This document shows positions 1 through 10,126 of a stretch of 64,000 bases of DNA, piece by piece (position 1 is the first letter of the stretch; each line of letters opens with the position of its first letter). The stretch comes from Weissella confusa (GTDB lineage: Bacteria > Bacillota > Bacilli > Lactobacillales > Lactobacillaceae), in contig JQAY01000004.1 of assembly GCA_001436895.1 (NCBI GenBank), forward strand, positions 32,696 through 96,695. The letters run 5' to 3'. The notes under the pieces were generated by a model that saw nothing but the letters and a program-made list of their open reading frames with translations, did not search any database and was not told the origin of the DNA. Made by a program: the position numbers and the translations under genes.

Positions 1-346
1 CTAGCAAAACTGGGTTATTTCCAACAAAACGGTGCAACCCTGGAATCAATGAACCAGAGAAGTCAAACACGTCCATAACGTAAACAACCAATGAATCCGT
101 TGCTGAAATTTCGTTCAACAACAAACGGAAATCATCATCCGTCAAATCAACGGGTTGGATTTCGTTGTAGTGACGCAAACGGAAGCAGCGTTGGCACAAC
201 ACTTCTTCGTTTTCAAATCCCTTCAACAAAGCTGACATTGGGGCATAACCCAATTCACCCTTGTGCTCAGTTTGGATCAACGCACCACATCCAATGCATC
301 GCAATCCGTCTGCCAAGTAACCTTGAACTTCTGCTTCACTAATCAA
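1..346 (-). CDS. yqeH: Ribosome-assembly GTPase YqeH, N-terminal part (runs off the left edge)
   Basis: Only the first 115 codons lie in the window. They carry the YqeH treble-clef zinc finger: CxxC at residues 17-20 and CQRC at 51-54, followed by the RLRHYN segment that marks this family, and then the start of the circularly permuted GTPase domain (VVYVMDVFDFSGS). YqeH proteins help 30S ribosomal subunit assembly. The start is a TTG at 346-344. It overlaps the yqeG stop codon, and a GGAGG lies seven bases before it inside the end of yqeG, so the two genes are translationally coupled. The yqeG-yqeH order is the usual one in Firmicutes. Confidence 0.9.
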   Translation of the reverse strand, partial: MISEAEVQGYLADGLRCIGCGALIQTEHKGELGYAPMSALLKGFENEEVLCQRCFRLRHYNEIQPVDLTDDDFRLLLNEISATDSLVVYVMDVFDFSGSLIPGLHRFVGNNPVLL

Positions 347-866
347 GTGTCGTCCTCCATTGTAGTTCTGGGTGCGCCTTTAGCATTTGCTTCTTAACAC
401 CCTTTTCAAAAAATCGGTTAATCTTTGTATTCCATTGGTCAGTCTCAATCAGAGGCTTAACCAAAATGCTACGTACGCCGTGGTTGTTTGATGACCAGAT
501 ATCAGTCAACAATTGGTCACCGACCATCACGACTTCGTTCTTTTGTAAATTAAGCTTTGTTACGGCTTCATTCAAGCCACGTGTCAACGGCTTTAGGGCA
601 CGTGACACAAACGGTAGATTCAAAGGCTCAGCAACACGTGCAATACGTGCAGCTGAGTTATTTGAAACAATCATTACTGGGATGCCAGCTTCATTCATTC
701 GCTCAAGCCAGTCATGCAATTCAGTCGTGCCGTCAGGGTTATTCCAAGCAATCAACGTGTTATCCAAGTCAGTCAAAACTGCCTTGATACCTTGTGCCTG
801 AAGTTGTTCTGGCGTCAAACGGTAGATTGCATCAATCATCCAAGTTGGTGTAAATGATTCAGTCAT
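339..866 (-). CDS. yqeG: HAD-superfamily phosphatase YqeG (HAD-IIIA)
   Basis: This 175-residue protein has the HAD motifs in order: DLDNT with the nucleophile Asp33 and Asp35, SNN at 68-70, a Lys near 92, and GDQLLTD at 116-122. The length fits the YqeG family, which is found throughout Firmicutes just upstream of yqeH; its natural substrate is not firmly known. The AAGGAC ribosome site sits about eight bases before the ATG. A TATAAT at about 910-915 (minus strand) is the probable -10 of the yqeG-yqeH operon. The stop overlaps the yqeH start. Confidence 0.92.
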   Translation of the reverse strand: MTESFTPTWMIDAIYRLTPEQLQAQGIKAVLTDLDNTLIAWNNPDGTTELHDWLERMNEAGIPVMIVSNNSAARIARVAEPLNLPFVSRALKPLTRGLNEAVTKLNLQKNEVVMVGDQLLTDIWSSNNHGVRSILVKPLIETDQWNTKINRFFEKGVKKQMLKAHPELQWRTTLD

Positions 867-951
867 TTTTCGTCCTTTTCACAATTTGTCTTACTATAAA
901 TTATACGCTAAATACTGTCGTTTATAAAGTGGGGTGACTAGGTCCCAAATA

Positions 952-990
952 AAAAACAACCAGCAACGGAAACCATCGCTGATTGTTTTT
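952..990 (-). terminator. Rho-independent terminator after ddl
   Basis: The arms 952-964 and 978-990 pair with one mismatch, and the stem ends in a T run when read on the minus strand, just past the ddl stop codon. Confidence 0.75.
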
Positions 991-998
991 AAAATCTA

Positions 999-2147
999 TT
1001 ACTTAGCGCGCTCAGCGTTGTACTTCTTTTCACCGACGTGTTCTTCACCCAATGAAACGAAGTCGTATGACAACTTGGCGTTACGCTCAAATTCAGCCAA
1101 ACCATAGTTAATGATTTCGTCGATCAAGTTCGTGTAGCTCAAGCCTGATACTTCCCACATTTGTGGATACAAAGAAATGTTTGTAAATCCAGGCAACGTG
1201 TTTGGCTCACCCAAGTATGGTGTACCATCAGCATCAATCATAAAGTCCATACGCGTCAAACCAACAAGACCCAATGCCTTGTAGGCCGTCAATGCCATGT
1301 CAGTGATTTCCTTTTCAAGGTCATCCCCCAACTCAACTGGCAATTCAAAGACCATTCCTGAGGCGTCAACGAACTTGTTGTTGTAGTCGTACCAAACGTC
1401 TTGTTCAGGCAATACGATACCACCCAAACGTGATGCACGTGGTTGCTCGTTTCCCAAGATTGAGATGAAGACCTCACGTGGCTTGTTCAAAGCAGCTTCA
1501 ACCAATACCTTGTAGTCGTATTGCAAAGCGTCCTTAACACCAGCTTCGAATTCTGCAGCGTTCGTTACGCGTGAAATACCAACTGAAGAACCTTGCTTAG
1601 CAGCCTTAACGAACAAAACTTCCGTACCAAGTTCCTTTACAAGACCTTCGTATGTGTAGTTTTGGTAATCTTGGTCCGTCAACAAAACGTACTTCGTGTT
1701 GCGTACGCCAGCTTGGTTCAAGATACGCTTCGTCAAATCCTTGTCGAATGACATGGCTGACGCAGCCGTACCAGCACCAATATATGGCTTTTGCAACAAA
1801 CGGAACAACGCTTGCAAAGTACCATCTTCACCCAAGTTACCGTGAACAACTGGGTAGAACAAATCGATTTCAGCCATCTCACCCAAAACGGCAATTGGTG
1901 CCAATGGGTTCGTCAAATCCATCTTTGACTTCGCTGCAGCTACCACAGTGTCTTCATCTTCACCATCAAACACACGCTTTGAATCAGCGGCGTTGATCAT
2001 GTAACCATCCTTTGAAATCAAGAAAACAGTTACGTTGTACTTTTCCTTGTCCATTGCATCGTAAATGTTACGAGCAGAGCGCTTTGAGACGTCGTGTTCT
2101 GATGAGTTACCACCAAAGAACATCGCAATGTTTAGCTTTTCTGACAT
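999..2147 (-). CDS. ddl: D-alanine--D-alanine/D-lactate ligase (ATP-grasp)
   Basis: The enzyme makes the D-Ala-D-X dipeptide or depsipeptide for peptidoglycan precursors. It has the Ddl N-terminal motif with GGNSSEHDVS near residues 12-21, HGNLGEDG at 102-109, the ATP-grasp core (KQGSSVGIS), and the metal-binding EPNTLPGFT near the C-terminus. In the omega loop the residue that is Tyr in D-Ala-D-Ala ligases is Phe259 (YDYNNKF). In Leuconostoc and related vancomycin-resistant LAB this Phe is linked to D-Ala-D-Lac synthesis, so the product is probably the depsipeptide. The length of 382 is normal. An extended -10 (TGTTATACT) lies about 40 bases before the gene. It is a single-gene unit with its own terminator. 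Confidence 0.95.
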   Translation of the reverse strand: MSEKLNIAMFFGGNSSEHDVSKRSARNIYDAMDKEKYNVTVFLISKDGYMINAADSKRVFDGEDEDTVVAAAKSKMDLTNPLAPIAVLGEMAEIDLFYPVVHGNLGEDGTLQALFRLLQKPYIGAGTAASAMSFDKDLTKRILNQAGVRNTKYVLLTDQDYQNYTYEGLVKELGTEVLFVKAAKQGSSVGISRVTNAAEFEAGVKDALQYDYKVLVEAALNKPREVFISILGNEQPRASRLGGIVLPEQDVWYDYNNKFVDASGMVFELPVELGDDLEKEITDMALTAYKALGLVGLTRMDFMIDADGTPYLGEPNTLPGFTNISLYPQMWEVSGLSYTNLIDEIINYGLAEFERNAKLSYDFVSLGEEHVGEKKYNAERAK

Positions 2148-2186
2148 GTCGTTCTCCCTGTCAAACTGATTGAATTTAGAACCCTA

Positions 2187-2195
2187 AGTATAACA
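2187..2195 (-). promoter_or_regulatory. Extended -10 promoter of ddl
   Basis: On the minus strand TGTTATACT forms an extended -10 element about 40 bases upstream of the ddl start. No good -35 box is visible, as is usual for extended -10 promoters. Confidence 0.5.
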
Positions 2196-2216
2196 CGAAA
2201 CTGTAAACCGGACCGA

Positions 2217-3200
2217 TTACGCTAGGAAATTGCGTGCTTCGTTAAGATAATCATAAATTTCTTTGGGTAATTTTTCGCGTAGCAACAAACCTTGTAGCAA
2301 GCGTTGTTGATTGTACATCCGGTGCCAATCTGCTTCAACTTCCGGTTGCATGCGACGCGTCATTTCTTGACGCCATTGCTTGAGCTGCTTCAAGAAGTAT
2401 TGCTCATACAACGGATTCAAGTTCACCAACGTTACGATATAGCTATCGATACGACGATTCTCGCCCATGACCAACGGTGTTTCCAAACGCTTGATGCGTT
2501 CAATCAAAACCGTGAGCAAGAATACCTTATCTGCGCGTGTCACTGCATCGTCATGCGTCAGCTCATCCAACAAGTTTGCGATGTGCAAGAAAGCATGTGC
2601 CCAACCCTTGCCTTCAACAAAACCGCGCGTATCATGTTCTAGCGCAATGTACGTTGCCAAGTTATCGATAAGCATTTCGTGCAAATCGTCGCTAAACAGC
2701 TCTACTTCACTATTGCGATTTGCGTAGTTCAACATCGACAAAATGAAGACCGCGAATGAGCGGAAGAAGATGCCGTCATTATCAGTCTCATCAATGTGTG
2801 AGAACAACACTGAATCTTGTAATAAGTAACGCGTCATCATCACAATTTGTGCATCGGTAAAGACATTCGCTTGCAACGCATCGCTAATAAAGAAAAAGAC
2901 ACCCTTATCACGCAACTCAGGATCAGTTTGGCGCAACCCACTCATCACGTCCAACAACTCTTGGTCAGTGACGACAACCGGTTGACCCGCAATCAACGCA
3001 TTTTGCCAATCAGACACTTTTTCATGAATTGCAGTCGCCGTTATCGGATCAAGCTGCTCAACAACAGTCGGTGCGTCGTAATCAAACTGGTCAATCAAAC
3101 GACCAACTTCCGTTCCAAGTGAATCAAACAACTCACCATGGTGCACACGCGCACGCATATTTTTTAATTCTTCACGGACATCATCAACGGTGTAATCCAT
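2217..3200 (-). CDS. DUF2785-like protein of unknown function
   Basis: This is a 327-residue soluble, mostly helical protein with no signal peptide. The segments RDKGVFFFISDAL, FFRSFAVFILSML and the late GWAHAFLHIANLLDEL resemble the DUF2785 family, which is widespread in lactobacilli and bacilli and has no assigned function. The ATG is preceded by AAGGGA. It sits between ddl and a long repeat-bearing spacer and does not appear to share an operon with its neighbours. The family assignment is from memory of its motifs. Confidence 0.7.
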   Translation of the reverse strand: MDYTVDDVREELKNMRARVHHGELFDSLGTEVGRLIDQFDYDAPTVVEQLDPITATAIHEKVSDWQNALIAGQPVVVTDQELLDVMSGLRQTDPELRDKGVFFFISDALQANVFTDAQIVMMTRYLLQDSVLFSHIDETDNDGIFFRSFAVFILSMLNYANRNSEVELFSDDLHEMLIDNLATYIALEHDTRGFVEGKGWAHAFLHIANLLDELTHDDAVTRADKVFLLTVLIERIKRLETPLVMGENRRIDSYIVTLVNLNPLYEQYFLKQLKQWRQEMTRRMQPEVEADWHRMYNQQRLLQGLLLREKLPKEIYDYLNEARNFLA

Positions 3201-3317
3201 TATCTCTATCCCTTTTCCGTATTATTGCTTCCTAAATGAAAGCTACCTCCACTAGATTAACACAACCACGCAAAGATAGCAGTTTATTATATTTTGTTTC
3301 CAACCGGGTCGATGACA

Positions 3318-3535
3318 CTTCACCCGATTTTCGTTCATCTAGACACAATTTGAACGTCGGCGAAAACCCGCCATTTCAGCGTTTATTTTCCTTCACCCGT
3401 TTTTCACCCATTTAGACACGATTTTCGCCCGTCTAGACACAGTTTGAACTCGTAACGAAGCCCACCATTTCAGTGTTTATTGTCCTTCACCCGTTTTTTG
3501 CCGATTTCGACCCGTTTTTCACTGATTTAGACACA
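3318..3535. repeat. Imperfect tandem repeats in a non-coding spacer (about 73-94 bp unit)
   Basis: The 414-base gap between genes (3201-3614) holds a degenerate repeat. The phrase CTTCACCCG begins at 3318, 3391 and 3485. (T/C)TTAGACAC-like or TCTAGACAC-like phrases occur at 3338, 3411, 3432 and 3526. CCATTTCAG(C/T)GTTTATT occurs at 3371 and 3465. Copies are 73 and 94 bases apart and diverged. No coding potential was seen. The function is unknown. Confidence 0.7.
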
Positions 3536-3552
3536 ATTCTTATTTGCTGCAG

Positions 3553-3588
3553 AAAAAAGCCCCAGCCGACACGCAGTCGACTGAGGCT
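3553..3588 (-). terminator. Terminator after kimA
   Basis: A 13-base stem (3558-3570 with 3576-3588, a few mismatches) is followed by a T run on the minus strand, just downstream of the transporter stop codon. Confidence 0.8.
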
Positions 3589-3614
3589 AATTCATCTATC
3601 TATTTCAACAACAA

Positions 3615-5447
3615 CTATTCCTTGAGGTGGAAGTAGTATGTTGACACAGTTACGTCACGTGAAGCCAAGGCTGTACGCAAACGCAAACTGTTTTGATTGT
3701 GCAACGCATTTTGCCAACCGTGACGAGGCACGAATTGTGGAATCAAAATCGTCAATGAGTGGTTACGTTCCTTCGCACCCTTTGCAATTTCATCTACGAA
3801 ACGCAATGAAGGCTCTGTGATTGAACGATATGACGAGTGGATGTCCACGTAACGCACATCTGGGAACTCGCGCTTGAACTCAACGCCCAAACGGTGCTCC
3901 TTTTCAGGGTTCGAATCAAATGAGACGTGCATCGCCAAAACGCGATCACCCATTGATTGGGCATAATCAATCGCATCGGCCGTTGCCTTAGTCAAGTTTG
4001 AGACCAACACAATCACCGTAGAACCATCGTAGTGATGACGCTTGATTGGTTCCTTAGACAACACACGCAATTGCTTAGCAACCGCCTTGTAGTGGCGGTT
4101 AATCGTCCAGAACATACGAAGCAAAACTGGCATGATAATCAAGTATGGCCAGACAGACTTAAAGTGCATCCAGAACAAAATGATAACCAAGGCAAATGAG
4201 ATAAACGCTCCAACAAAGTTGATTGACGCCTTTCCCAACCAGAAGCCTTCACGTTCACGGAACCAGTGAATAATCATTCCTGATTGTGACAATGTGAATG
4301 GCACGAAAACTCCGACCGCATAAAGCGGAATCAAAGCTTCGGTTGATCCGTTAAAAATCAAAAGCAACACAATGGCACCAACGGCCAATGACATAATACC
4401 GTTTGAGTATCCCAAACGATCTCCCTTGTCCATGTAAATGTGTGGCATGAACTTATCCTTAGCCAAGTTAAAGGCCAATTGTGGGAAAGCTGAGAAACCA
4501 GTATTAGCAGCAACCGCCAAAATCAAGGCCGTTGCAATTTGCAAAAGGTAGAACATTACGCCGTGACCGAAAATCGTTTGACCAATTTGGGCCAACACCG
4601 TCACGTGGTCATTTGGTCGAATACCGTACCAGTATGACAAGAACGTAATACCACCAAAGAAGAAGGCCAAAATCAACGCCATGATTGATAGCGTCGCTGC
4701 CGCATTACGTGGCTTTGGCTCCTTGAAGTTCGGCACGGCATTTGAAATGGCCTCAACTCCAGTCAATGAAGATGAACCACTTGAGAACGCACGCAAGAAC
4801 AACAAGATTGTGATACTTGATGATGACGTACCAATTGCTGCTGCAGCATGGAAGGCAACTTGACCAGTCGCAATGTTATACAACCCGTATAAGACCATTC
4901 CAGTAATCATCACAATGAACAAGTAAACTGGCACCATCAGGAACCCGGCTGACTCACGCACACCACGCAGGTTAATTCCCATCAAGATTAAGATGATGAC
5001 AACCCCAATCCCAACTGAGTACGGGTGAAGTGCTGGAACCGCTGACGTAATGGCTTCTGTTCCGGCCGCCACAGATACGGCAACCGTCAACATGTAATCA
5101 ACCAACAAAGATCCACCGGCGACAAGCCCAGCGTTACGGCCCCAGTTCGTTGATGTTACGACATAAGCACCACCACCAGATGGGTAGGCGTGAATGATTT
5201 GGCGATACGATAGCGTAATGGCCGTCAACAATACCAACACCAAAATGGCGATTGGGATTTGCAACCACAACGCAACCGTACTTGCAGCAATCAACGCTGT
5301 CGTAATCTGCTCAGTACCATACGCAACTGATGACAATGCATCAGACGAAAGCAAAGCCAAGGCCTTGGTTCGGCTCAAATGTTGTGAGCCCTCTTCCAAT
5401 GTCTTAAGAGGCTTTCCAATCAACAACCGCTTTAAAAAGCGCCACAT
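3615..5447 (-). CDS. kimA: KimA-like potassium importer (APC superfamily)
   Basis: This 610-residue protein strongly resembles Bacillus subtilis KimA (formerly YdaO), a proton-coupled high-affinity potassium importer controlled by c-di-AMP. Diagnostic segments are GKPLKT, LSSDALSSVAYGTEQI, YRQIIHAYPSGGGAYVV, ANTGFSAFPQLAFNLAKD and IPLYAVGVFVPFTLSQ. About twelve membrane helices are followed by a cytosolic C-terminal domain (from about residue 450) with LHNQNSLRLR near the end, as in KimA. The chosen ATG (5447) has AGGAG upstream; an in-frame start six codons earlier would lie in the ribosome site. Many databases call such proteins amino-acid permeases. It is transcribed alone from a leader that can fold. 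Confidence 0.85.
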   Translation of the reverse strand: MWRFLKRLLIGKPLKTLEEGSQHLSRTKALALLSSDALSSVAYGTEQITTALIAASTVALWLQIPIAILVLVLLTAITLSYRQIIHAYPSGGGAYVVTSTNWGRNAGLVAGGSLLVDYMLTVAVSVAAGTEAITSAVPALHPYSVGIGVVIILILMGINLRGVRESAGFLMVPVYLFIVMITGMVLYGLYNIATGQVAFHAAAAIGTSSSSITILLFLRAFSSGSSSLTGVEAISNAVPNFKEPKPRNAAATLSIMALILAFFFGGITFLSYWYGIRPNDHVTVLAQIGQTIFGHGVMFYLLQIATALILAVAANTGFSAFPQLAFNLAKDKFMPHIYMDKGDRLGYSNGIMSLAVGAIVLLLIFNGSTEALIPLYAVGVFVPFTLSQSGMIIHWFREREGFWLGKASINFVGAFISFALVIILFWMHFKSVWPYLIIMPVLLRMFWTINRHYKAVAKQLRVLSKEPIKRHHYDGSTVIVLVSNLTKATADAIDYAQSMGDRVLAMHVSFDSNPEKEHRLGVEFKREFPDVRYVDIHSSYRSITEPSLRFVDEIAKGAKERNHSLTILIPQFVPRHGWQNALHNQNSLRLRTALASRDVTVSTYYFHLKE

Positions 5448-5481
5448 GATTTTTCTCCTAAACACCTATATTAGGCAAAAC

Positions 5482-5534
5482 GCCCAAAAATAATTTCAAT
5501 TTTCTACAACGACTTATTGTAGTTCTATTTGGGC
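5482..5534 (-). promoter_or_regulatory. Foldable leader of kimA
   Basis: The untranslated leader has a nested inverted repeat: outer arms 5482-5488 and 5528-5534 (GCCCAAA/TTTGGGC) and inner arms 5504-5509 and 5517-5522 (CTACAA/TTGTAG). No T run follows, so it is not an obvious terminator. It does not show the features I know of the ydaO riboswitch that precedes B. subtilis kimA. A regulatory role is an inference. Confidence 0.4.
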
Positions 5535-5569
5535 TCGTTGTCTATGATTGATACTTACTTTCGGAAATC

Positions 5570-5605
5570 AAAAACGCCAACCCTCTCACAGGAAGGTCGG
5601 CGTTT
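5570..5605 (-). terminator. Terminator after groEL
   Basis: Arms 5572-5583 and 5594-5605 (AAACGCC.../...GGCGTTT) with a T-rich tail on the minus strand lie just after the groEL stop. Confidence 0.8.
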
Positions 5606-5621
5606 AATATTTACTATGAAA

Positions 5622-7268
<1,647 letters not shown>

Positions 7269-7294
7269 TTAATAGTTAATCTGTTTGTTTCAAA

Positions 7295-7570
7295 TTAAAG
7301 AACTGCAACGATATCCTTTTCGTGAACTACCAAGTAATCCACACCATCGACCGTTACTTCTGAGCCAGCATACTTATCGAAGATGACCTTGTCACCCTCC
7401 TTCACTGCAGCTGGGGCCGTCAAGTCACCAACTGATTGCGTTGAAACAGCGACAACAGTTCCCGTAACTGACTTCTCTTGCGCGTTTGACGCAAGCAAAA
7501 TACCACCAACTGATTGCTCAGGCGCTTCCTCAACTTGCAACACAACACGATCTCCCAAAGGCTTCAACAT
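7295..7570 (-). CDS. groS: Co-chaperonin GroES (Hsp10)
   Basis: The 91-residue protein begins [12 protein letters not shown] and has the mobile loop around [14 protein letters not shown], as in GroES. It caps the GroEL ring. It is the first gene of the groES-groEL operon. GGAGG lies eight bases before the ATG. A CIRCE operator and a sigma-A promoter are directly upstream. Confidence 0.97.
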   Translation of the reverse strand: MLKPLGDRVVLQVEEAPEQSVGGILLASNAQEKSVTGTVVAVSTQSVGDLTAPAAVKEGDKVIFDKYAGSEVTVDGVDYLVVHEKDIVAVL

Positions 7571-7601
7571 GTTATATGACCTCCATAGGCAAAAATTATT
7601 A

Positions 7602-7628
7602 TTAGCACTCTCGATAACTAAGTGCTAA
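7602..7628 (-). promoter_or_regulatory. CIRCE operator (HrcA binding site)
   Basis: TTAGCACTC, nine bases, then AAGTGCTAA: the CIRCE inverted repeat with one change from the consensus right arm. It lies between the promoter and groES, which predicts HrcA repression at normal temperature. Confidence 0.95.
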
Positions 7629-7640
7629 CTTACATATTCA

Positions 7641-7668
7641 ATAATAGCACACCCACACGTTTTTGCAA
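7641..7668 (-). promoter_or_regulatory. Sigma-A promoter of groES-groEL
   Basis: On the minus strand a -35 TTGCAA (7663-7668) and a -10 TATTAT (7641-7646) are 16 bases apart, directly upstream of the CIRCE element. Confidence 0.8.
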
Positions 7669-7680
7669 CATATTTTGGTT

Positions 7681-7718
7681 AAAAAAAGAGTCCTGATACG
7701 AAATCGTACCAGGACTCT
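7681..7718 (-). terminator. Strong terminator after the DUF4811 gene
   Basis: A 14-base stem (7687... with 7705-7718, AGAGTCCTG arms) is followed by seven T on the minus strand. Confidence 0.9.
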
Positions 7719-7727
7719 AAATAATCA

Positions 7728-8492
7728 TTACTTCAATTGTGACAACATTTGCTTCATTGCTGTTGCCGTCATTTCAGCAGTTTGTTCAGTTGTATAAGCC
7801 TTAACTTGGTCAGGTGTAGCCTTTGGGTTAGCTTGCATGTACGCAGCAACCTTCGCTTCAATAGCTGACTTCATTTGAGCTTGTTGGGCAGCTTGTGCCT
7901 CAGGTGCAGCTGACTTTTGGGCAGCTTGCAACTTCTTAGATTGATCAGCAGTCATCACAACCCAAGTGTTCTTTGGCACCGTCACCGTCGTCACTTGCTT
8001 CTTAAGCTTGCCACCTTGGCCACCAATACCGAACATCACGCGCCAGAAGGCATTCTTCCACTCCCAACGAGTCGTTTCGACCTTAACAGTTGCCTTCTTA
8101 ACGTCAGCAACCTTGTAAGTCATTTCCTTCTTAACGCCGTTTGGAATATCAGCAACCTTCGTTGAAGGCTTACCGTGAACCGTTGGCTTCTTAGCATCAG
8201 CTGTGTCGCTGTAAACCAAGACATAGTTATCAGCCTTTGAACCCAAACGTGATTGGACCAATACACCAGCTGGTGACTTTGAACCCAAAGCTGAGTAGAC
8301 ACGCTTCGTCGTCGTTGTTGTCTTAGCAGTCAAACCTGTGTTGTTTGCAAAGACTGACGTTGTCATCCACACGGCGCCGATTAGCAATACCGTGAAGATA
8401 GGTCCGAAGATAGCGCGCATAGTACGGTTCTTCAAAACCAACCATGAGTAGAACATGCCGATCGCAAAGACGGCCATAACTAGAATAATCAT
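7728..8492 (-). CDS. DUF4811-family membrane protein, partner of the MFS exporter
   Basis: Starting at the ATG at 8492 the protein has 254 residues. It has two N-terminal membrane helices (MIILVMAVFAIGMFYSWLVL and a second ending near residue 50) followed by an extracellular or cytosolic Lys-rich domain and a Gln/Ala-rich C-terminal helix. This fits the DUF4811 proteins that LAB encode next to DHA2 drug exporters; no function is established. The ATG lies one base after the MFS stop, with GGAGG eleven bases before it inside the MFS gene, so the pair is probably translated together. A longer GTG/ATG reading would overlap the MFS gene and is less likely. Confidence 0.8.
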   Translation of the reverse strand: MIILVMAVFAIGMFYSWLVLKNRTMRAIFGPIFTVLLIGAVWMTTSVFANNTGLTAKTTTTTKRVYSALGSKSPAGVLVQSRLGSKADNYVLVYSDTADAKKPTVHGKPSTKVADIPNGVKKEMTYKVADVKKATVKVETTRWEWKNAFWRVMFGIGGQGGKLKKQVTTVTVPKNTWVVMTADQSKKLQAAQKSAAPEAQAAQQAQMKSAIEAKVAAYMQANPKATPDQVKAYTTEQTAEMTATAMKQMLSQLK

Positions 8493-8493
8493 A

Positions 8494-10035
8494 TTAGTTA
8501 TTTCCTCCCTTATCTGCGACAACGTTTCCGTTTGACTTACCGTGCACTAGCTTACCGCTGTGCAAGAAGAACGCCAAGATAATACCAACAACGGCGAATC
8601 CAATTCCAAATGCAAATGATGCGTGGAATCCAGTCATCGTTGCGTTAATCATCTTATCCATGTAAGACACAACGTTTTCCTTGGCCAAGTCCTTAGCAGG
8701 CTTAGCAGCCTTGATAACGTTTTGCGTAACTGATGAAAGCAAGGCAACAACCACCGCGTTACCAATTTGGCGAACCGTGTTGTTAGCAGCCGTTGCTTGT
8801 GAAGCTTCCTCAGGTGGCAAAGCTGACATGGCACTGGCCGTCAATGGCATCATCGTTGTAGCGATACCGAACATACGCAATGCGTACAACAACGTTACCA
8901 AGTGTTGTGGCGTTTCAGCCGTCAAGAATAGGAATGGCACCGTACCGATGGCCAAGATTGAGAATCCAACCATCGCCATGCGCTTAGCACCAACCTTGTC
9001 GTAAACCGCTCCGGCAACTGGTGACATCGCACCAATTACCAAGGCACCAGGCAATAGCGTCAATCCTGACTCAAGCGCTGACATACCGTGAACATTTTGC
9101 AAGTACGTTGGCAACATCATTTCGACACCCATCATGGCCATCATCGCCATCATTACGGCGAACGTCGTCAACGTAAATTGCTTGTTCTTGAACACGCGAA
9201 CGTTCAAGAATGGATCGTCCATCTTCAATTGACGGAAGACAAACACAATAATGACCAAAATTCCGACTAGGATTGGGGCCAAAACGTTTGGCCAGTTACC
9301 AAATCCATCAGTGGCTGAGTTTGAGAATCCCCATAGGAATGATCCGAATCCAATAACAGCCAAAATCAATGAAGGGAAATCAAGCTTCATATCACGGTTT
9401 GGCACAACATTCTTAACGAAGAATGGCGTTGCAATCCAAACCAAGACCAACACGATCATTGGCAAGTAGAAAATCGTACGCCATGAGTTTGAAATCAACA
9501 AACCAAACAAGTGGTGATTCTTTTCCAAAATCCAACCTGAAAGCGTAGGTCCAATAGCTGGGGCCAAACCGATAACGATACCGTTAATACCCATCGCAGC
9601 ACCACGTTGTTCAGCTGGGAAAATGTTAACCATAACAACTTGCATCAAAGGCATCGTAATACCAACCGCCACGGCAGCTAGAATACGTCCAAGCAAGAAC
9701 ATCCACCACATGTCGTGATGACTAGGCGTAAACGCCGTTGTTGCCATACCAGCCAACAACAATGTGTAAGCGACCATGTACAAGTACTTGGTTGGAATCT
9801 TAGTGGTTAGGTATGCTGATACCGGCACCATAATTCCGTTTGCCAACAAGAAGTATGTCGTTGCTTCTTGGGCCGTTGCAAGTGAAATATTAAAATCGTG
9901 CATCAACGTTGGGATTGCTGTTCCCAATGACGTTTGCATCAACATTCCAGCAAACGTTCCAATCAACAGCACCATGACCATGGCACCGCGGTTGAAAGGC
10001 TTGCCGTTAATGTCTAAAGTTTCTGACTTTGCCAT
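8494..10035 (-). CDS. DHA2-family (14-helix) MFS multidrug exporter
   Basis: The 513-residue protein has the pattern of proton-driven EmrB/LmrB/QacA exporters: 14 predicted membrane helices, motif A-like LLGRILAAVAVGI, and the antiporter motif C GLAPAIGPTLSGWIL. Substrates cannot be told from sequence. The ATG at 10035 has GGAGG five bases upstream; a TTG four codons earlier is inside that ribosome site and was rejected. It is the first gene of a two-gene operon with the DUF4811 protein. A 21-base inverted repeat upstream may be an operator. Confidence 0.88.
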   Translation of the reverse strand: MAKSETLDINGKPFNRGAMVMVLLIGTFAGMLMQTSLGTAIPTLMHDFNISLATAQEATTYFLLANGIMVPVSAYLTTKIPTKYLYMVAYTLLLAGMATTAFTPSHHDMWWMFLLGRILAAVAVGITMPLMQVVMVNIFPAEQRGAAMGINGIVIGLAPAIGPTLSGWILEKNHHLFGLLISNSWRTIFYLPMIVLVLVWIATPFFVKNVVPNRDMKLDFPSLILAVIGFGSFLWGFSNSATDGFGNWPNVLAPILVGILVIIVFVFRQLKMDDPFLNVRVFKNKQFTLTTFAVMMAMMAMMGVEMMLPTYLQNVHGMSALESGLTLLPGALVIGAMSPVAGAVYDKVGAKRMAMVGFSILAIGTVPFLFLTAETPQHLVTLLYALRMFGIATTMMPLTASAMSALPPEEASQATAANNTVRQIGNAVVVALLSSVTQNVIKAAKPAKDLAKENVVSYMDKMINATMTGFHASFAFGIGFAVVGIILAFFLHSGKLVHGKSNGNVVADKGGNN

Positions 10036-10126
10036 TTCGTCCTCCAAATTAGTTTATTTTTTATAATTGCTATCATTTATTCAGCAAGAGTTAGTTTAAA
10101 CTTCTAAATTTTTAAAATCAAGGGTT

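Noticed and set aside
91..342. Plus-strand reading frame of 83 codons
   Set aside because: It lies over yqeH codons on the other strand; the zinc-finger signature and overlap with yqeG make the minus-strand gene certain.
3318..3535. Possible CRISPR array
   Set aside because: Repeats are diverged and their spacing varies from 21 to 94 bases, and there are no unique spacers of equal length or cas genes.
10036..10047. Earlier TTG start for the MFS exporter
   Set aside because: It lies inside the GGAGG ribosome site; the ATG at 10035 is well placed.
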